Of a stretch of DNA of 64,000 bases, positions 37,181-48,582 are shown piece by piece. Numbering within the stretch: position 1 is the first letter of the stretch; every line of letters starts with the position of its first letter. The DNA comes from Sipunculus nudus (taxonomy: Eukaryota; Annelida; Sipuncula; Golfingiida; Sipunculidae): positions 74,002,624 to 74,066,623 of the forward strand of contig CM049308.1 of NCBI GenBank assembly GCA_026874595.1, in the 5' to 3' direction. The position numbers and the translations under genes were made by a program. The notes under the pieces were generated by a model. It was not told the DNA's origin. It saw only the letters and a program-made list of their open reading frames with translations, and did not search any database.

Positions 37181-38296
37181 TAATAATAATTATGGTAATA
37201 ATGATATATAAATTTATATATGTATACATGAACGTTTCATCACACCACCCAAATAGGATAATAAATCTCTACACTTTCAGATCATACTTTGTGTTTTTAT
37301 GTTTTGAAACCTGTTTTAAACATATTGTCAAGTAAGGCAGTCAAGAAAATGATATTTTACGGAGAGCGTTTGTCAGATATTTGATTTATAATTATCCATT
37401 TGAATTATTTTCATTCAGTCCTGGTTTTTGCATGTCCGTACTTTTTGCATAGGCTGGATGACTTATGTCATAGCGCCGCAGAGTACATTCACAATTTTCA
37501 AAATGCTGCTTTTCCTTTATTTCTTGACCGATTTTTATTTTGTTTTTTTTTTTAATATGATAAGGTTAGGGGATATTTCTTAAGTGTACACCGAAATTTA
37601 AAATTCCTCAATTATACGAATTTATGCAAAAGTTTTCAAAATCACAAGTTTTTTAGAATTATGCAAATTTATACAAATATTAATCAAAATAAAAAAAAAT
37701 ACTCCTTCTCCTTTATCTCTTGACCCTTTCTTATTTTGTTTGGATTAACTGATAGGGCTAGATATATGTAAGCAAACCTGATCAAAATCACATAAAATAC
37801 TTATTCTCCTTAATTTCTTGACAGATATTTATTGTTCTTTTTATCTGATAGGGCTAGGTGCGGCGTTCCAAACTGTCACAACGATGTTTGAACGGTTTGT
37901 ACCTGCAGGTGCATGGGGTCACGTATAAGAAAAAAAAACTTCCTGTGATAAAAATGTCATCACAGACACGTAGTAAAAATTACATAATTTTATGGTGCGG
38001 GGCGCCGGATGAGCACTGCGTCCCTGATGTTCTGGTAAGTAATTTCATTCAATCATTTTCAGGCCGCTTGCTGGATTTGCTTTTTCCTCTGGGGCGTCCT
38101 CACAGCTATAACGGCAATCACGTGTGTACGTCAGAGAAGGAAGCGGTTGGCGTCATTGACAACGGAGGTACCCACAAAGAACGAGTACGAGCTAGCACCA
38201 ACAGAAGAACCAAAACCCTCAACGTCAGCGGAAAAAGAAGAAAATAAAAATCCATTTGGAGAGGATAGTACAAACCCATTTGGAGAAGACGCTTAA
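32031..38296 (+). CDS. TMEM179-family four-pass membrane protein
   Basis: A complete gene of five coding exons encodes 255 residues, slightly longer than vertebrate TMEM179 (about 233). Exons are 32031-32123, 35327-35538, 36064-36204, 36896-36983 and 38063-38296. Membrane segments lie at about residues 4-29, 67-92, 108-135 and 173-200. Family marks are GGKCLLFG after the first segment, CDFITY before the second, IGFTHFCKSVTNRG after the third, and SCKAFQD in the second extracellular loop. The start codon sits in an ideal Kozak context (GCCACCATGC). The family has no firmly established biochemical role. The cytosolic tail has a basic RQRRKR stretch, then acidic and Pro/Thr-rich sequence, and two NPFGED motifs (NPF at 241-243 and 249-251). 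N51 is in an NDT glycosylation sequon in the first loop. I cannot decide between the TMEM179 and TMEM179B paralogues. Confidence 0.85.
33850..33976. repeat. (TC)n and (TA)n microsatellites
   Basis: About 43 bp of TC, then ACGCAGTATC-type spacer and ATACATACATACATA, then about 40 bp of TA. The overlapping (YI), (ER) and (SL) open frames are artefacts. Confidence 0.95.
34873..34938. repeat. (TA)n microsatellite
   Basis: About 66 bp of alternating TA, directly upstream of a small transposable element. Confidence 0.95.
34941..35145. mobile_element. Small inverted-repeat element (MITE)
   Basis: The ends CAGTGGCAGATCCAG and, in reverse complement, CAGGGGTGGATCCAGG form an imperfect terminal inverted repeat. 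The subterminal GGAGGGTCGAGG / CGACCCTCCCCT pair extends it. TATCC occurs directly on both sides (34936-34940 and 35146-35150), a possible 5-bp target duplication. The element is 205 bp and non-coding. Confidence 0.75.
35327..35538 (+). CDS. TMEM179-like exon 2
   Basis: 212 nt from YQLGGKCLLFG to KCHGAMH and a split codon; acceptor ATATTTCAG, donor GA|GTACGT. First extracellular loop with the NDT sequon, then the second membrane segment. Confidence 0.9.
35539..36063. other. TMEM179-like intron 2 content
   Basis: AT-rich, with a poly-G run at about 35907-35926. No exon recognised. Confidence 0.6.
36064..36204 (+). CDS. TMEM179-like exon 3
   Basis: 141 nt from CLQNLVVKTIFL to VTNRGFT and a split serine codon; acceptor GTATTGCAG, donor AG|GTATAG. 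Third membrane segment and the FTHFCKSVTNRG loop. Confidence 0.9.
36205..36895. other. TMEM179-like intron 3 content
   Basis: AT-rich sequence without recognisable elements. Confidence 0.5.
36896..36983 (+). CDS. TMEM179-like exon 4
   Basis: 88 nt from CKAFQDVVPWGELK to LSYMVSL; acceptor TTCTTTAG, donor CTT|GTAAGT. Second extracellular loop. Confidence 0.9.
37135..37178. repeat. (TAA)n microsatellite
   Basis: About 44 bp of perfect ATAATA repeat followed by imperfect copies. Confidence 0.95.
37505..37860. repeat. Diverged direct repeat in intron 4
   Basis: The block CCTTTATxTCTTGACCxxTTxTTATTTTGTTT occurs at about 37513 and 37709 and in a weaker form at about 37808. Each is followed by (T)GATAxGGxTAGG. 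This looks like two to three old copies of a dispersed repeat. Confidence 0.6.
38063..38296 (+). CDS. TMEM179-like exon 5
   Basis: 234 nt including TAA. AACWICFFLWGVLTAITAIT is the rest of the fourth membrane segment, followed by the RQRRKR stretch and the tail with two NPFGED motifs. The acceptor is ATTTTCAG. Confidence 0.9.
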   Translation, partial: AACWICFFLWGVLTAITAITCVRQRRKRLASLTTEVPTKNEYELAPTEEPKPSTSAEKEENKNPFGEDSTNPFGEDA

Positions 38297-39767
38297 ATCT
38301 AATGACTTGTTTCCAGCAGTAAGCTTATTATGATTACGTCATATTTTTTCATAATACATAAAAAATGTATTTCAGTTCCATGTGTATGAATTTGTTTACC
38401 TTGAGGACCTATTGGTCTGTCTCACGGTATAAAAGCCAAAAATATTCTAGCTACACTGAAGATGAGATCTGCCACAGGTAGCAGTACATAGTGGTAGACA
38501 ATAGGCTTAAGGTGGCAGTTTTTTTGTAAATTGTTCTAGTGAAATATACTAGTAAATATATACATTCTAACATCTAACATATTATGATCTTCAATGGCGT
38601 ACTCACATTGTGGTCAGGTGGGCTTTGTTTGGACGAGCGATTCGCACATTAATTTATTACCCATGGAATAATAACAAAACAACTGCGGTTGAAATATGGC
38701 ACTCGAAAATGTATAATTGAACAAAATAGCGGTGTATGGTAGCGGGAAACTATATAACAAGAAGAAAGCATTCTGCTAGATTTAAAGATACGTTTTTTTA
38801 TATCTTTTGAAAATTGATGTTTCTTATTTTACTGAAAAAGGGCCCATGCAGCTCAGATTCATGTCATAAGATACGCATGAAGATAAACCAGAGTGATTAT
38901 TAGTCACATGTTAACGATAACCTTCAAGTGGCTCTTGGTGCTAATATAGAGGTATATACACAATAAATATGTTCTGGTTGTATTTATGAAGCATGTGTAG
39001 TATTACATTTTCTCTTTTTAATTATTTTCCCTGTTATATAAAATGCTGTTAGATGTAGTACATAGAGCAAAGTCAAAGAGAGCACAATATTGTGATGTGA
39101 TAAGGTCAATATTATATGTTTTATGTGTATATATTAAAGTATATTATATCAAATCGTTGCTCAGAACACTGGCTTGCTGTTTGCACTGCCAAAACGTAGT
39201 AATCTTTTGCAGAAGTAGAAATACGAAAAATATCAGTGAACTATCATTCCATGTTTGATTGCTTGCTACTTATTTCTCTTGTTTGTTTGTAATAAAACAG
39301 AATATAAACCTGATGTGATATCTTTTGTGACGCTCACACACACATACAAACACACACAATTAATACATATAAATGCTAATGATATACTTCGAAAATTAAT
39401 AACTATACATTTAAAAAAAATCTGACCGTCTTATAATAAACTTTTATGCATAATATCTTGTTTAATTCAGTTCTTCTCGTATCTTTCTGGTCATACTAAC
39501 TGCCAAGGAGCACACCAAATAAGGCCACACTAATAAATTAGCTAAATTGATTCGGTGCTCTTGGTAATCGTGGATCTTTATTTCCAACTAAGGACCAGTT
39601 CCTTGGTAAGGTTGCTAATTTGTGCTCTAGCCTCATTTCCTTAAAATAATTCTTGAGGGTAAATCTCAAGTTTATGTGCACCATTCCAAAGAAATTTAGC
39701 GATATATTTTGCATTTTCCTTTATATTTTTGCAACATTTTACGTATGTTGTATTTAAAACCTAGAAA

Positions 39768-39925
39768 TCTGCATTCTAAGGAATGCCTCCACAATGTGGG
39801 GGTCCCAACTGTGGCGTACTCCCCGAACCGTTCTCTCATTCACTCATTCGACCCATATTTGCAGGTGCATAAGTGACTGCACATTTGTGAATGTTCCTAA
39901 ATCCGGATCATGTGCCGGATCCCAA
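39768..39925 (+). repeat. Dispersed repeat, GCATTCTAAGGAATGC family
   Basis: The head matches 12741 exactly over GCATTCTAAGGAATGC. It continues with TACTCCCxxAACC, a TTCACxxATTxxACCCATATT block and CCGGATCATGTGCC. It is shorter than the other two copies. Confidence 0.6.
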
Positions 39926-40202
39926 ACAAGTACTCGTTAACATGACTACAATATATAAGGTAACGTTCAAAGTGAAGAAAGTAACTTAATGTCACTTTTA
40001 ATGTTTCTTTTTCTTGTTTTACCTATTAAGACGTACTGCTCGCATAAGCAGTTTTGATTTCTTGATTTGATTTCATAATGCACTTGGAATTGTGCTAAGA
40101 CACTTTATATGGATCGCTCACACCTTATTTATATTGGTAAAACATTTCATGAATGACTGCTTAAGGTATCACTATTGTTTGATAACCCTATATCTAAATT
40201 CT

Positions 40203-40450
40203 ACACTGAAAATCAAAAATGTGTACGGGAACACATTTAGCGCGTTCCGGAACTCAAACACATCAAATTTTGCTGTGTATGAGGCATTAAATGTGTTTCG
40301 TTTAGCCAGAACACACTCACTGTGTTACCAAACGCATTATTCCGCTCAAACACATCTGTTTTCCAAAATGTGTTTGGAAATGTGTTTGGGAACACATCTA
40401 CTGTGTTTGAGTATGTGTTTCAAAACACATGTAATGTGTATGCGCCTTTC
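40203..40450 (+). repeat. TGTGTTT/AACACA-rich palindromic segment, left copy
   Basis: It begins ACACTGAAAATCAAAAATGT and contains alternating TGTGTTT and AACACA words that form many short palindromes such as GTGTTTGGGAACAC. It is the inverted counterpart of 44455-44780. The open frame across it is not a gene. Confidence 0.7.
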
Positions 40451-41239
40451 CCCGAGAGGGAGTTGGTTGTCACGTGATACATAACCGCCAAATTCAAAAA
40501 CAGTCTGGTCTTTGTTCGGGTGGCCCATCATCTCAGCAGACATAACTGGCAGAGTACATGCTGCAAGGTCTGAGGTAAGTTAAGAATGTATTGTTTTTTC
40601 AAAATCGGCTATATGTGGAATGTCTTAATTATATGTACAGTCAGTAAGAGCACTGAGTGTTAATTATCCAGATTTAGATGATGATGCCTGCATTGCATGC
40701 CTGCCTGACTGCGACATTGCCCCTAAAATAATATGTATACAGTCATGCAGTTTACAAGGAATGTGCAAGGAGATTTATATTATACATGTATATAACATAT
40801 TTTTGTCGTACTTAACAACTTAACATTACCAAAGACGTTATTATTATATAATTCCAACTGTTCACTGTATATGCATGTGTATGCATGCAGGGCCATGCAC
40901 AAAGTTCATGAAGCTTCGCTCAGTACAGGGCACATGTAACAATAGCGACAGCTTGTCACCCCAAACGTCGATTTTAGATATACTGTGACAGTACAAGCTA
41001 TTGGGTTCGCATCAATTCTAGTATGTGCAGATGTGCACGCCATTTCTGACACTACTTTTTCATCTTCATCTACTTCTCGAGCTGTCATTTTCCTGAGTTA
41101 AGACAAAAAGTGACGTTATTCTGTTGGGGAAAATAATAATTATTACATCAACGGTTGACTTACGTGTATTCGTGCAGCAGTTTTTAATACCGAGGCTGGT
41201 TTTACTCGAAAAACTCGTCTCCACGTCTGTTAGCGGGAG

Positions 41240-41550
41240 AACCATAACTTCCGGTAGGGGATTCCCAAACGGCTATGTGTAAAACTCGGAAGTCCATAGT
41301 CGGAAGCAAGGATTTTTTAAAAATAAAGCAATGATCGAAGCATAATTAAAATGCTACTACATTAATGGAAAGTACCATTTCATTTTTATTGATAGAATTA
41401 GTTTTTTTTAGCATAATGCAAAAATCAAAGTTATCCATCCCAAGTTATAGACTCGGAAATGCCCGGTTATGGTCCAGATGTGTTAAACTCGGAAGCCAGT
41501 AATGGCTAATGCACTGGTCATCATATCGTCAGCAAACGTGTCAAGCATTT
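41240..41550 (+). repeat. Inner inverted repeat, left arm
   Basis: Words such as TGTGTAAAACTCGGAAGT, AGTCGGAAGC, AAATAAAGCA, AAAGTTATCCATC and GACTCGGAAATGC recur, in reverse complement and opposite order, at about 43080-43400. Arms are diverged. Confidence 0.6.
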
Positions 41551-42354
41551 TCAATTATTTCAATATGACATATTTTTCATAAACTCAATCTGTTTTTTAA
41601 CATTCATGATGCTGTTTTTTTATAATATATTATATTGATATTTTATTTCATTTTGTAAAACAAGATTATATTAACTCATCAATATTTTACGCTGTTACCG
41701 TATTTTATGTTGGGGGAAAAAGTTCAGTAAATGTTTAAAAATAAATTGTTACAGAGCAAATGTTATAGATATAAAAAATTCTGTTTAATTATAGAACCTG
41801 ATACCAGCAACTATTAAGTTCAGAGAGAAGGATATCCGAAAGCGCACGGTACTATACTGTATCGAGAATTCCGACTATAGTCCGGTTAATTTTGTTTTCT
41901 GAGGATTTAAATATAAGGATCAAATAAAAATAGTGAGTATACACGGAATATTCAGATGCATGGATTTTTATAAAGATCAAAATATATTGAATTTTCATAT
42001 TTGTTCAACGTATGGGAAATATATTACTGTTTTTTTTAATGACATCGTAATTTATATCTATTTGTAATGCCGTATTAGGGTTTATTATACCATATTTATT
42101 ATTCAGTGGTGCATACATAGAGGGCGCAAGCCTATTTAGACGTAATATCTCTCATTTTATCGAGTTCTTTTCAAATAAATTCGTAATCAATTTTCATTTC
42201 TTTTTCAGATTACTTTTTTATTCCCCAGCAATTTCATTATTATATTTTTGACTTTCCAATTCATAAGTTGGTGATTTACTCCACTTTGAGAGCATATAAA
42301 TATATACTAGTATATTGAGGAATCCCCCTCCCCCCCCCCCCCCCCCCCTCGCAT

Positions 42355-42885
42355 TACCGTGCGAGTCATGCACGGTCTCCCCACAGAGCTCAGCTCGGGG
42401 TGGGATCGACCGTGAAAAATCTCACGCCTCCTCGGCTGATACTCAGGCTCACGCACTGTGAGCCTTGGCGCTCACAGATCACAAAAGTCAGTAAAATGCA
42501 AAGATTGTCCTAAGACTTAAACATATCAATTATTTTACAATGAGTAATACCTTTAAATAGTGACATTTTGCAAGTTATAAATGTATAGACGCGCATTTCA
42601 TCATTGACATTAACATGTTACGAACTTTTGAATATTTGGACTTTACAGTTTATACCGTAATTTGACAGAAATATAAATATTAAAGCCCACGACCTCAAGT
42701 TTGAATATATTGTTCATAAACATGTAGGAGAACAGTTGCGGAAAACAGAAAATCCTCATAATCATTTGTTTAAGGTGCCTCAAAATGTCCTCTTTACATT
42801 GCATATTTTAAAAATTAATCCCTTCCCATACATTCCTCATGTAAATAAAAATATCTTTAACAAAATCATAGCTCTAGATGGGGCG
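42355..42885 (-). repeat. Dispersed element copy, related to 53812-54610
   Basis: The reverse complement aligns with the interior of the element at 53812-54610. The best segment is AATATGCAATGTAAAGAGGA followed by ATTTTGAGGCA. Other shared words are TTTGCATTTTACT and CACGGTCGA(T/C)CCCA. This copy is nested inside the inner inverted repeats. A poly-C run sits at its left edge. Confidence 0.7.
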
Positions 42886-43079
42886 AAATATATTATGTGA
42901 AAATACACCCACACATATGTAAAATATATATTAAATTTACAAATAAAAAAATTAAGAAGTTATAGTTTTTCAATTATGTATCATGTATATTGTATTATAC
43001 ACTCATTAAAAGCAGAATCATGCATAAAAAATGTTAATATATGCATGCAACTATAATTATAATGTAACTGCATTTGGGC

Positions 43080-43400
43080 TGTGACTCTTAACTGACCACA
43101 AGTTAACCAATGCGTCTCTTCGACTTCCGAGTTATACACATTGGATCACATCCCAGCACTTCTGACTGATTTCCGAGCACAAAATCATCCATAACTTTCA
43201 GATTAAAGAATGGATCACTATTATTCTTCACAGAATGATAATGAAGATCTTATTCTATCGGGGAAAAACAAAACGGTTTGAAACTTTAGCATTTTGTACA
43301 TGCTTTAAACTGCTTTATTTATAAGACAATTCCTTGGTTTCCGGCTTCCGGCTTCCGACTTCCAAGTTTACATACACGACCGCGCCATGACACATTTAGT
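43080..43400 (-). repeat. Inner inverted repeat, right arm
   Basis: Inverted counterpart of 41240-41550. Carries ACTTCCGAGTTATACACA, ATTTCCGAGCAC, ATCATCCATAACTTTCAG and TTCCGGCTTCCGACTTCC. Confidence 0.6.
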
Positions 43401-43933
43401 TTTGAATGAGAAGTACCGCTTCACGTGAATCGGTGCCACAGTGATGAAAGGAGGTAATAAATGTAATTATTTTTGTGTAACAACATTTCTTCTTCGATAT
43501 TAAGCACATATAATACGACTTTACAAGCCTGTGATGCCAAATAATACCAGACAGTAAATATTTTGATCCGACCCTTAGAATGGGCGTTCTGTTGTGACTG
43601 CCATCATGACTCCAGGCCCTATCAGTAGTATCACTGTATCAGTTTATTTCCGAAGGCCTGAGTGTCATGTTGTCATGGCTAATGTAACAACTGCTGATAA
43701 GACAGCAGGCAGCTTGTTGTAGAACAGGGTCAGGTTTGTAACCCTATAAGGTTGTCACAGTCGCAGCGTGCTTTTATACAGCCACACTCTTGTTATGTTG
43801 GTGACTTAGCTACATATATGCCCCCCCCCCCCCTCCCTACCCGAGTAGTAAATGCTAATATACAACTGCACAATGTTTCATGCCTGTTTGTTTTTTTAAT
43901 TTCTTATACGTTCGTTTTCTTATTTTATAGGAC

Positions 43934-44032
43934 TTAAGCCCACCCAAGTCTTTATGCTCTTCAAGAAGAGGAGCGAAATGAGGCTGTCTCAAGACTGCTG
44001 GTGATCCAATTAAGAGAGCTACATCATAGATG
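43934..44032 (+). pseudogene. Possible decayed coding fragment
   Basis: After a good acceptor-like TTATTTTATAG, one frame reads AHPSLYALQEEERNEAVSRL and then LVIQLRELHHR before a stop. A TAA lies just upstream in that frame. The amphipathic, charged character recalls C-terminal parts of some transposases. I could not identify it, and it may be chance. Confidence 0.2.
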
Positions 44033-44454
44033 AATGCACAATTACTCCAGACTCATTGAACTTATATTTACCATATATTATGACATTTCGGTAACTTGCA
44101 CTCTACATATATACCCCATTTCTGTATATTATAGTATGTGCATCACTTGGTTTAGTTATAATCTGGGGTGTTTTTCTCAGATTCTTGGCCTGCATACTAC
44201 AGAAAAACATCATTAGAGACCTGTGTCTCTGTATTCAATAAGGACAAGGACTATAATATATTTTTTTCATAAACTGAATAAATATACGGTGAAAATATTA
44301 TGATAAATGGTTCAAATTTGTGTAACTGCTTTTGTATTTGTTTTCTGTGTTACAGGTGAATATACAGCTGAATTATATGGATTAGATACTTTTATTCCTT
44401 ACTTATTCCAGTCTCAAGACCAGGCAAGCTACATGTATTTGGAACTTTTGCAGA

Positions 44455-44780
44455 ACACATTTTAGCACATTCAGAACACATCAAATGCGTTTCAGAACAC
44501 ATTTATATTATCATACACATTTACTGTGTTTCCGTACACATTTAATGCCTCGTCCCAGATACAACTCTCTAACACATCTCTATGTGTTTCCAAACACATG
44601 TGTGTGTTCCGAAACACGTCTATGTGTGTTCCGAAACACATTTATGATGTGTTACAAAACACATTAAATTTATCATACACATTAATGTGTTTCTGTACAC
44701 ATTTTAATGCCTCATCTCAGATACAAGTCTTGTACACATTTAAATGTGTTCCCAAACACATTTTTGGTTTTCAGTGTACC
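44455..44780 (-). repeat. TGTGTTT/AACACA-rich palindromic segment, right copy
   Basis: Reverse complement begins ACACTGAAAACCAAAAATGT, matching the left copy at 40203. It contains an internal duplication: GTATCTG followed by GAGGCATTAAA and TGTGTACxGAAACACA occurs twice. Confidence 0.7.
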
Positions 44781-47700
44781 AAAAGTGGTTTATATTCATT
44801 TAAGACCCCATAAAGAATACATTATTTTAAACCTGGTACTCTGATCTTTCTAATGGTCAACATATTTCTCTTTAAATTTTTATTCATTTACACATGATAG
44901 TTTACATTAAGAAAATATCAAGTTTTCAAAGATACACTATTTTAAGCCCCAGTAACAATTATCCTGTTTCTAGTGGACTAATATTTATCTACATGACAAT
45001 AACTCAAAATCTTATTTTTTTTTTTGCTTTTCCTCTATCATGTTTAAATTTTTATTCAATTTTTTACTGAACATTTATTGTTTCAGTGTAAGGGTACAGG
45101 GTTTAAAATAAAGATTTATACTTTCACAAGGTTTAAAATGATGTACACTTTATGGGGTCTTACATTAATTTAAAGCATTTTTGGGTTGAAATTAGATAGA
45201 CTCAAACAATAATGGAAAATTAAATATCTGAAAATGTAGGCCTGCAAGAGCAGTCGAGTCTTTATATGAGACTCGAGACCTCCATTAGATATACTCGGAT
45301 TCAGGTAATCGGGTGCTCCTATCAGCACTAGAACTTTCTGGTACCAAGCAAACCATAAACACTGATTAAGCAAGCGGTCCGATATCACTTCATTAAGTCG
45401 GCAAAGGTATATAAATATTAATATTGCACAGCAAAGGGATGCTTGAATAAAATTAGAATTTTTTTATGTACGGTCTTATGTCATGCCTAAACCTTAATAT
45501 TGCTGCAATTGAGCAGAAACTTCTCGGCTAGAACCCCGCATGTGGTTAACAGGCAAAATACCTGAAATCTTGATAGAACCTATGAGATTCCTCTCGGTGT
45601 CTAAACTTATTAGTTTTGTATCTTATTTTAGTACCATGCATGTTCATAAATCAATCCAGAAGACTTTAAAATAGCATTCCATTCTTTATGTATGGTTATT
45701 TTCTTTCTTATTTGCTGGACAGTGCTAACATTAGGCCCGGGACCAGTCCTTAGAAAAAAATCTGGTTTCGGTCTATATATGTCTGGCCATACCAGAGGGA
45801 ATATTTTGACCTTAGTACATTATTAATGAGACTGACCACAGTAACCACCTGCTACATGAGAAATTGTCTGCTGCGGCCAATCCTCTCTGTGGGTCCCGCA
45901 TGCTTGAGCCGATTAATTTCAGACTTCTAACACCTCCTGGGCACACACATACCTCATACATAACCTGAACTTGATAAATGAGTTTAGATGTATTAAGGTC
46001 CCAGTCACTGGTGCGTTCATCCGATACGTAAAAATCCTAGTAGAAGGGAATAATTACAGACATATCCCGATCAATATCACCACAAACAAGTAAAGCAAAT
46101 TTTTGGAATAATGCTCCCCCTCTTCAGCATCTATCTACAACAAGGGACCAATACCGAAAGCTCACTGGTAACCATGTAAAATACTGGAAAAAGAAAGAAT
46201 GACTCATTTTCGTACATGAAATTCCTTGTTGAGACACAAGAGGCATTTATGAGTGATAAAGACGTCAGGTATTTGAACGTCTCCTGTTATTTGAAAGATG
46301 TTACAGATGATAGTTATATAGTGTGAAAGTTTTTTTTATTTTGCATGATAATAGAGATTTAAAGGGGCATGATGAAAATCTTTTACTTTTCTGATGATAT
46401 GCCAAATACCTGAACGCCATAAAATAGTAGCTGATATTTTTAAAATTGTTTTTACAATTTATAATTATATATTAAATAATAATTAAATAATTGTATTATT
46501 CGAACAAAATAAAAGTTCAGTCATCTGTACTTGTTCTTCTCTTTTACACTGTAGATATTAACAAAAATATTATTTTAAACATTTGTTTTCATCAGCATAG
46601 AAATCAATCTGATCAGACCGATTTAACACAACAGTTATAAGACCACGGGTGGCTACAAGACACACCACAACCATATATGGATTATCTGGCAAAAGCACAC
46701 TGGTCAACAGGTGGACACTGGTTTTGAAAATTGAGTAACGTCATCGTTTCCAGATATGTCTGCAATTATTTCTTTGAACTGGTACAACCAATCTAGTTCT
46801 AATCTTGCATGGTGACAGGAAAATATGCGACGATAATGTATATTGTTTCATTTTTCTCTTGTATTTATACACCATTACCATATGATAGACCACAATGATC
46901 ATATATTATACATTTTGGTTAGGAAACAAAACAAAATGCCTATAAATTCTACAAAAATACACGAATCAACACGAAAATTGAGTCAAAGTGTACATGGACT
47001 AAAATATACAGGTATGCAAAATTTTGTGTGAATCGGTACAGCAGTTTTTCAGGAAAGAAGTTACCAGGTGACTCATGACAGAAACAGTGGAATTTAAAGT
47101 CACGTAAAGATGAAATAACGAAAATAAATCTGATATAATGCTGATTCCGTTTCCTTTGTTCCAAGGAATAGTTATTTGCCACATGGAAGCTAAAGTTTAA
47201 AAATTTTTGTCTTATCTGAGCACAAGTGGAACACATTTTGCCGAATGGAAAGTCTTACTTACATACCAGAGGTAGTGCCATCAAAAGCTATCCTGCGCAA
47301 CCTATTGTTAGGAAATAATAATTTTACATAAATTGAAGGAAATCTGATGATTTTCAGGAAGATTATCGTTAAGAAAACAAAACTATTATGGCAACCTGTT
47401 GTGGCTTATACAAACCGATTGTATGTGCATCGATTGAAAATATGTATATTTATAAGTTTGTCAATCAGTATTTTCATATATAGATATACATCTTTAAAAG
47501 ATCTTATACACTTAAGAATTTAATTTTCATACTGACTGCTTGTCCTTTATGTTTGTTTATGATAATATCTTTATCTTGATATGTATTAATAAGATATCCA
47601 TGGGGAAATAAAATCAAATAATATTCTTCAATGGAAAGTATTCTGCAATTTATTTTTTTTGTTTAATATATTGATTTTATTTTTAAAAAATTTATATTGT

Positions 47701-47974
47701 GAAAAATATTTCTGAGACATCATTAAAAGTAAAAACTATTGTGGCTCCAAGAAAGTGGGTCAACATAGGTGGCGCCAATTAGAGCAATCCTAGACAAAAA
47801 GACAGACATATACGGACGGACAACTATACTGTCAGAGGGACATGGCGAAATCCTAATAAATCGGTTATAGCAGGTGATGATATACATGTACATTTTATCC
47901 TAATAAAATGTAAGCTGAGATCATGTTGCTCTGACAAGCAGTTATTATACACTGCATCATTCAAAGCTTGGAAA

Positions 47975-48180
47975 AATGTAATACAATATAACAAAATCTG
48001 GCCCCCGCCCCCCGGCAAAAACACCGTTGCCAAAAAGACTTACGGAACAATATAAACAAATATTTATTCTTTTAGTGTGCTATAATATAACAAAATCTGG
48101 CAGCCCCGCCCATCCCGGGAATACACCATTGTAAAAAAAAAGACGTGCTGAACAATATAAACAAATATTTATTCTTGTAA
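47975..48180. repeat. Tandem duplication, 105-bp unit
   Basis: ATATAACAAAATCTGGC followed by a CCCCGCCC block, ACACCxTTG, AAAAAGAC and GAACAATATAAACAAATA occurs at about 47982 and again at about 48087. The two copies are about 85 percent alike by eye. Confidence 0.8.
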
Positions 48181-48462
48181 AGATAATGGTCTTTTAGAGT
48201 GTTGACTTAATTTTCACATTTCATGTATTTCATTTCAATAATTAAACGCAGATGCCTAATAACATGTTGATCTCAAGGTACTAATGAGACAAATCAAGCA
48301 GCGGCTTAAATGGTTAACATGGAATTTTCCATGTGTCATTGCTTGGCCCTGGCGGGCGAAGTTAATGATAAGTCAATGTGATTGGTCAAATGCAAATATC
48401 AGTGGGATGAATGCACACGTATAACTCTTGGTGACATTTTCATAACTGTACGTATTGCTCTC

Positions 48463-48470
48463 TATATAAG
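48463..48470 (+). promoter_or_regulatory. TATA box of the metalloprotease gene
   Basis: TATATAAG lies 73 nt before the ATG at 48543. Transcription about 30 bp downstream would give a 5' untranslated leader of roughly 50 nt. A clear TATA box is typical of regulated, tissue-specific genes. Confidence 0.7.
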
Positions 48471-48542
48471 GGCAGGCTGACCGTTTGAGTGACCACATTC
48501 CTGTAAGGTTTCGTGGCAACTGTTTACTCAGAACCATACAGG

Positions 48543-48582
48543 ATGAAGGGTCTATTTGGACTCGCGGCTTTTCTGGCAACAT
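48543..48582 (+). CDS. Metalloprotease exon 1, signal peptide
   Basis: 40 nt: MKGLFGLAAFLAT and the first base of a cysteine codon; donor T|GTAAGT. Hydrophobic core of the signal peptide. ATG lies 73 nt after the TATA box. Confidence 0.8.

Larger units (their letters stand above)
36984..38062. other. TMEM179-like intron 4 content
   Basis: It holds a (TAA)n microsatellite and a diverged direct repeat, both listed separately. No exon recognised. Confidence 0.55.
38297..48542. other. Intergenic region with nested inverted repeats
   Basis: I recognised no functional gene here. It holds the TMEM179-like 3' region (AATAAA at 39291), a dispersed repeat at 39768, a pair of inverted ACACATTT/TGTGTTT-rich segments at 40203 and 44780, a second inverted pair inside them, a repeat copy shared with 53812-54610, and a tandem duplication just before 48.2 kb. 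Positions 44,800-47,700 are AT-rich with scattered repeat-like fragments that I could not classify. Confidence 0.5.

Noticed and set aside
40092-40484. 130-codon plus-strand frame
   Set aside because: Half of it crosses the TGTGTTT/AACACA palindromic repeat and it has no recognisable domain or splice context.
44455-44780. Regularly recurring ACACATTT palindromes considered as a CRISPR array
   Set aside because: Spacing and repeat sequence are irregular, there are no unique equal-length spacers, and the DNA is from an intron-bearing eukaryote.
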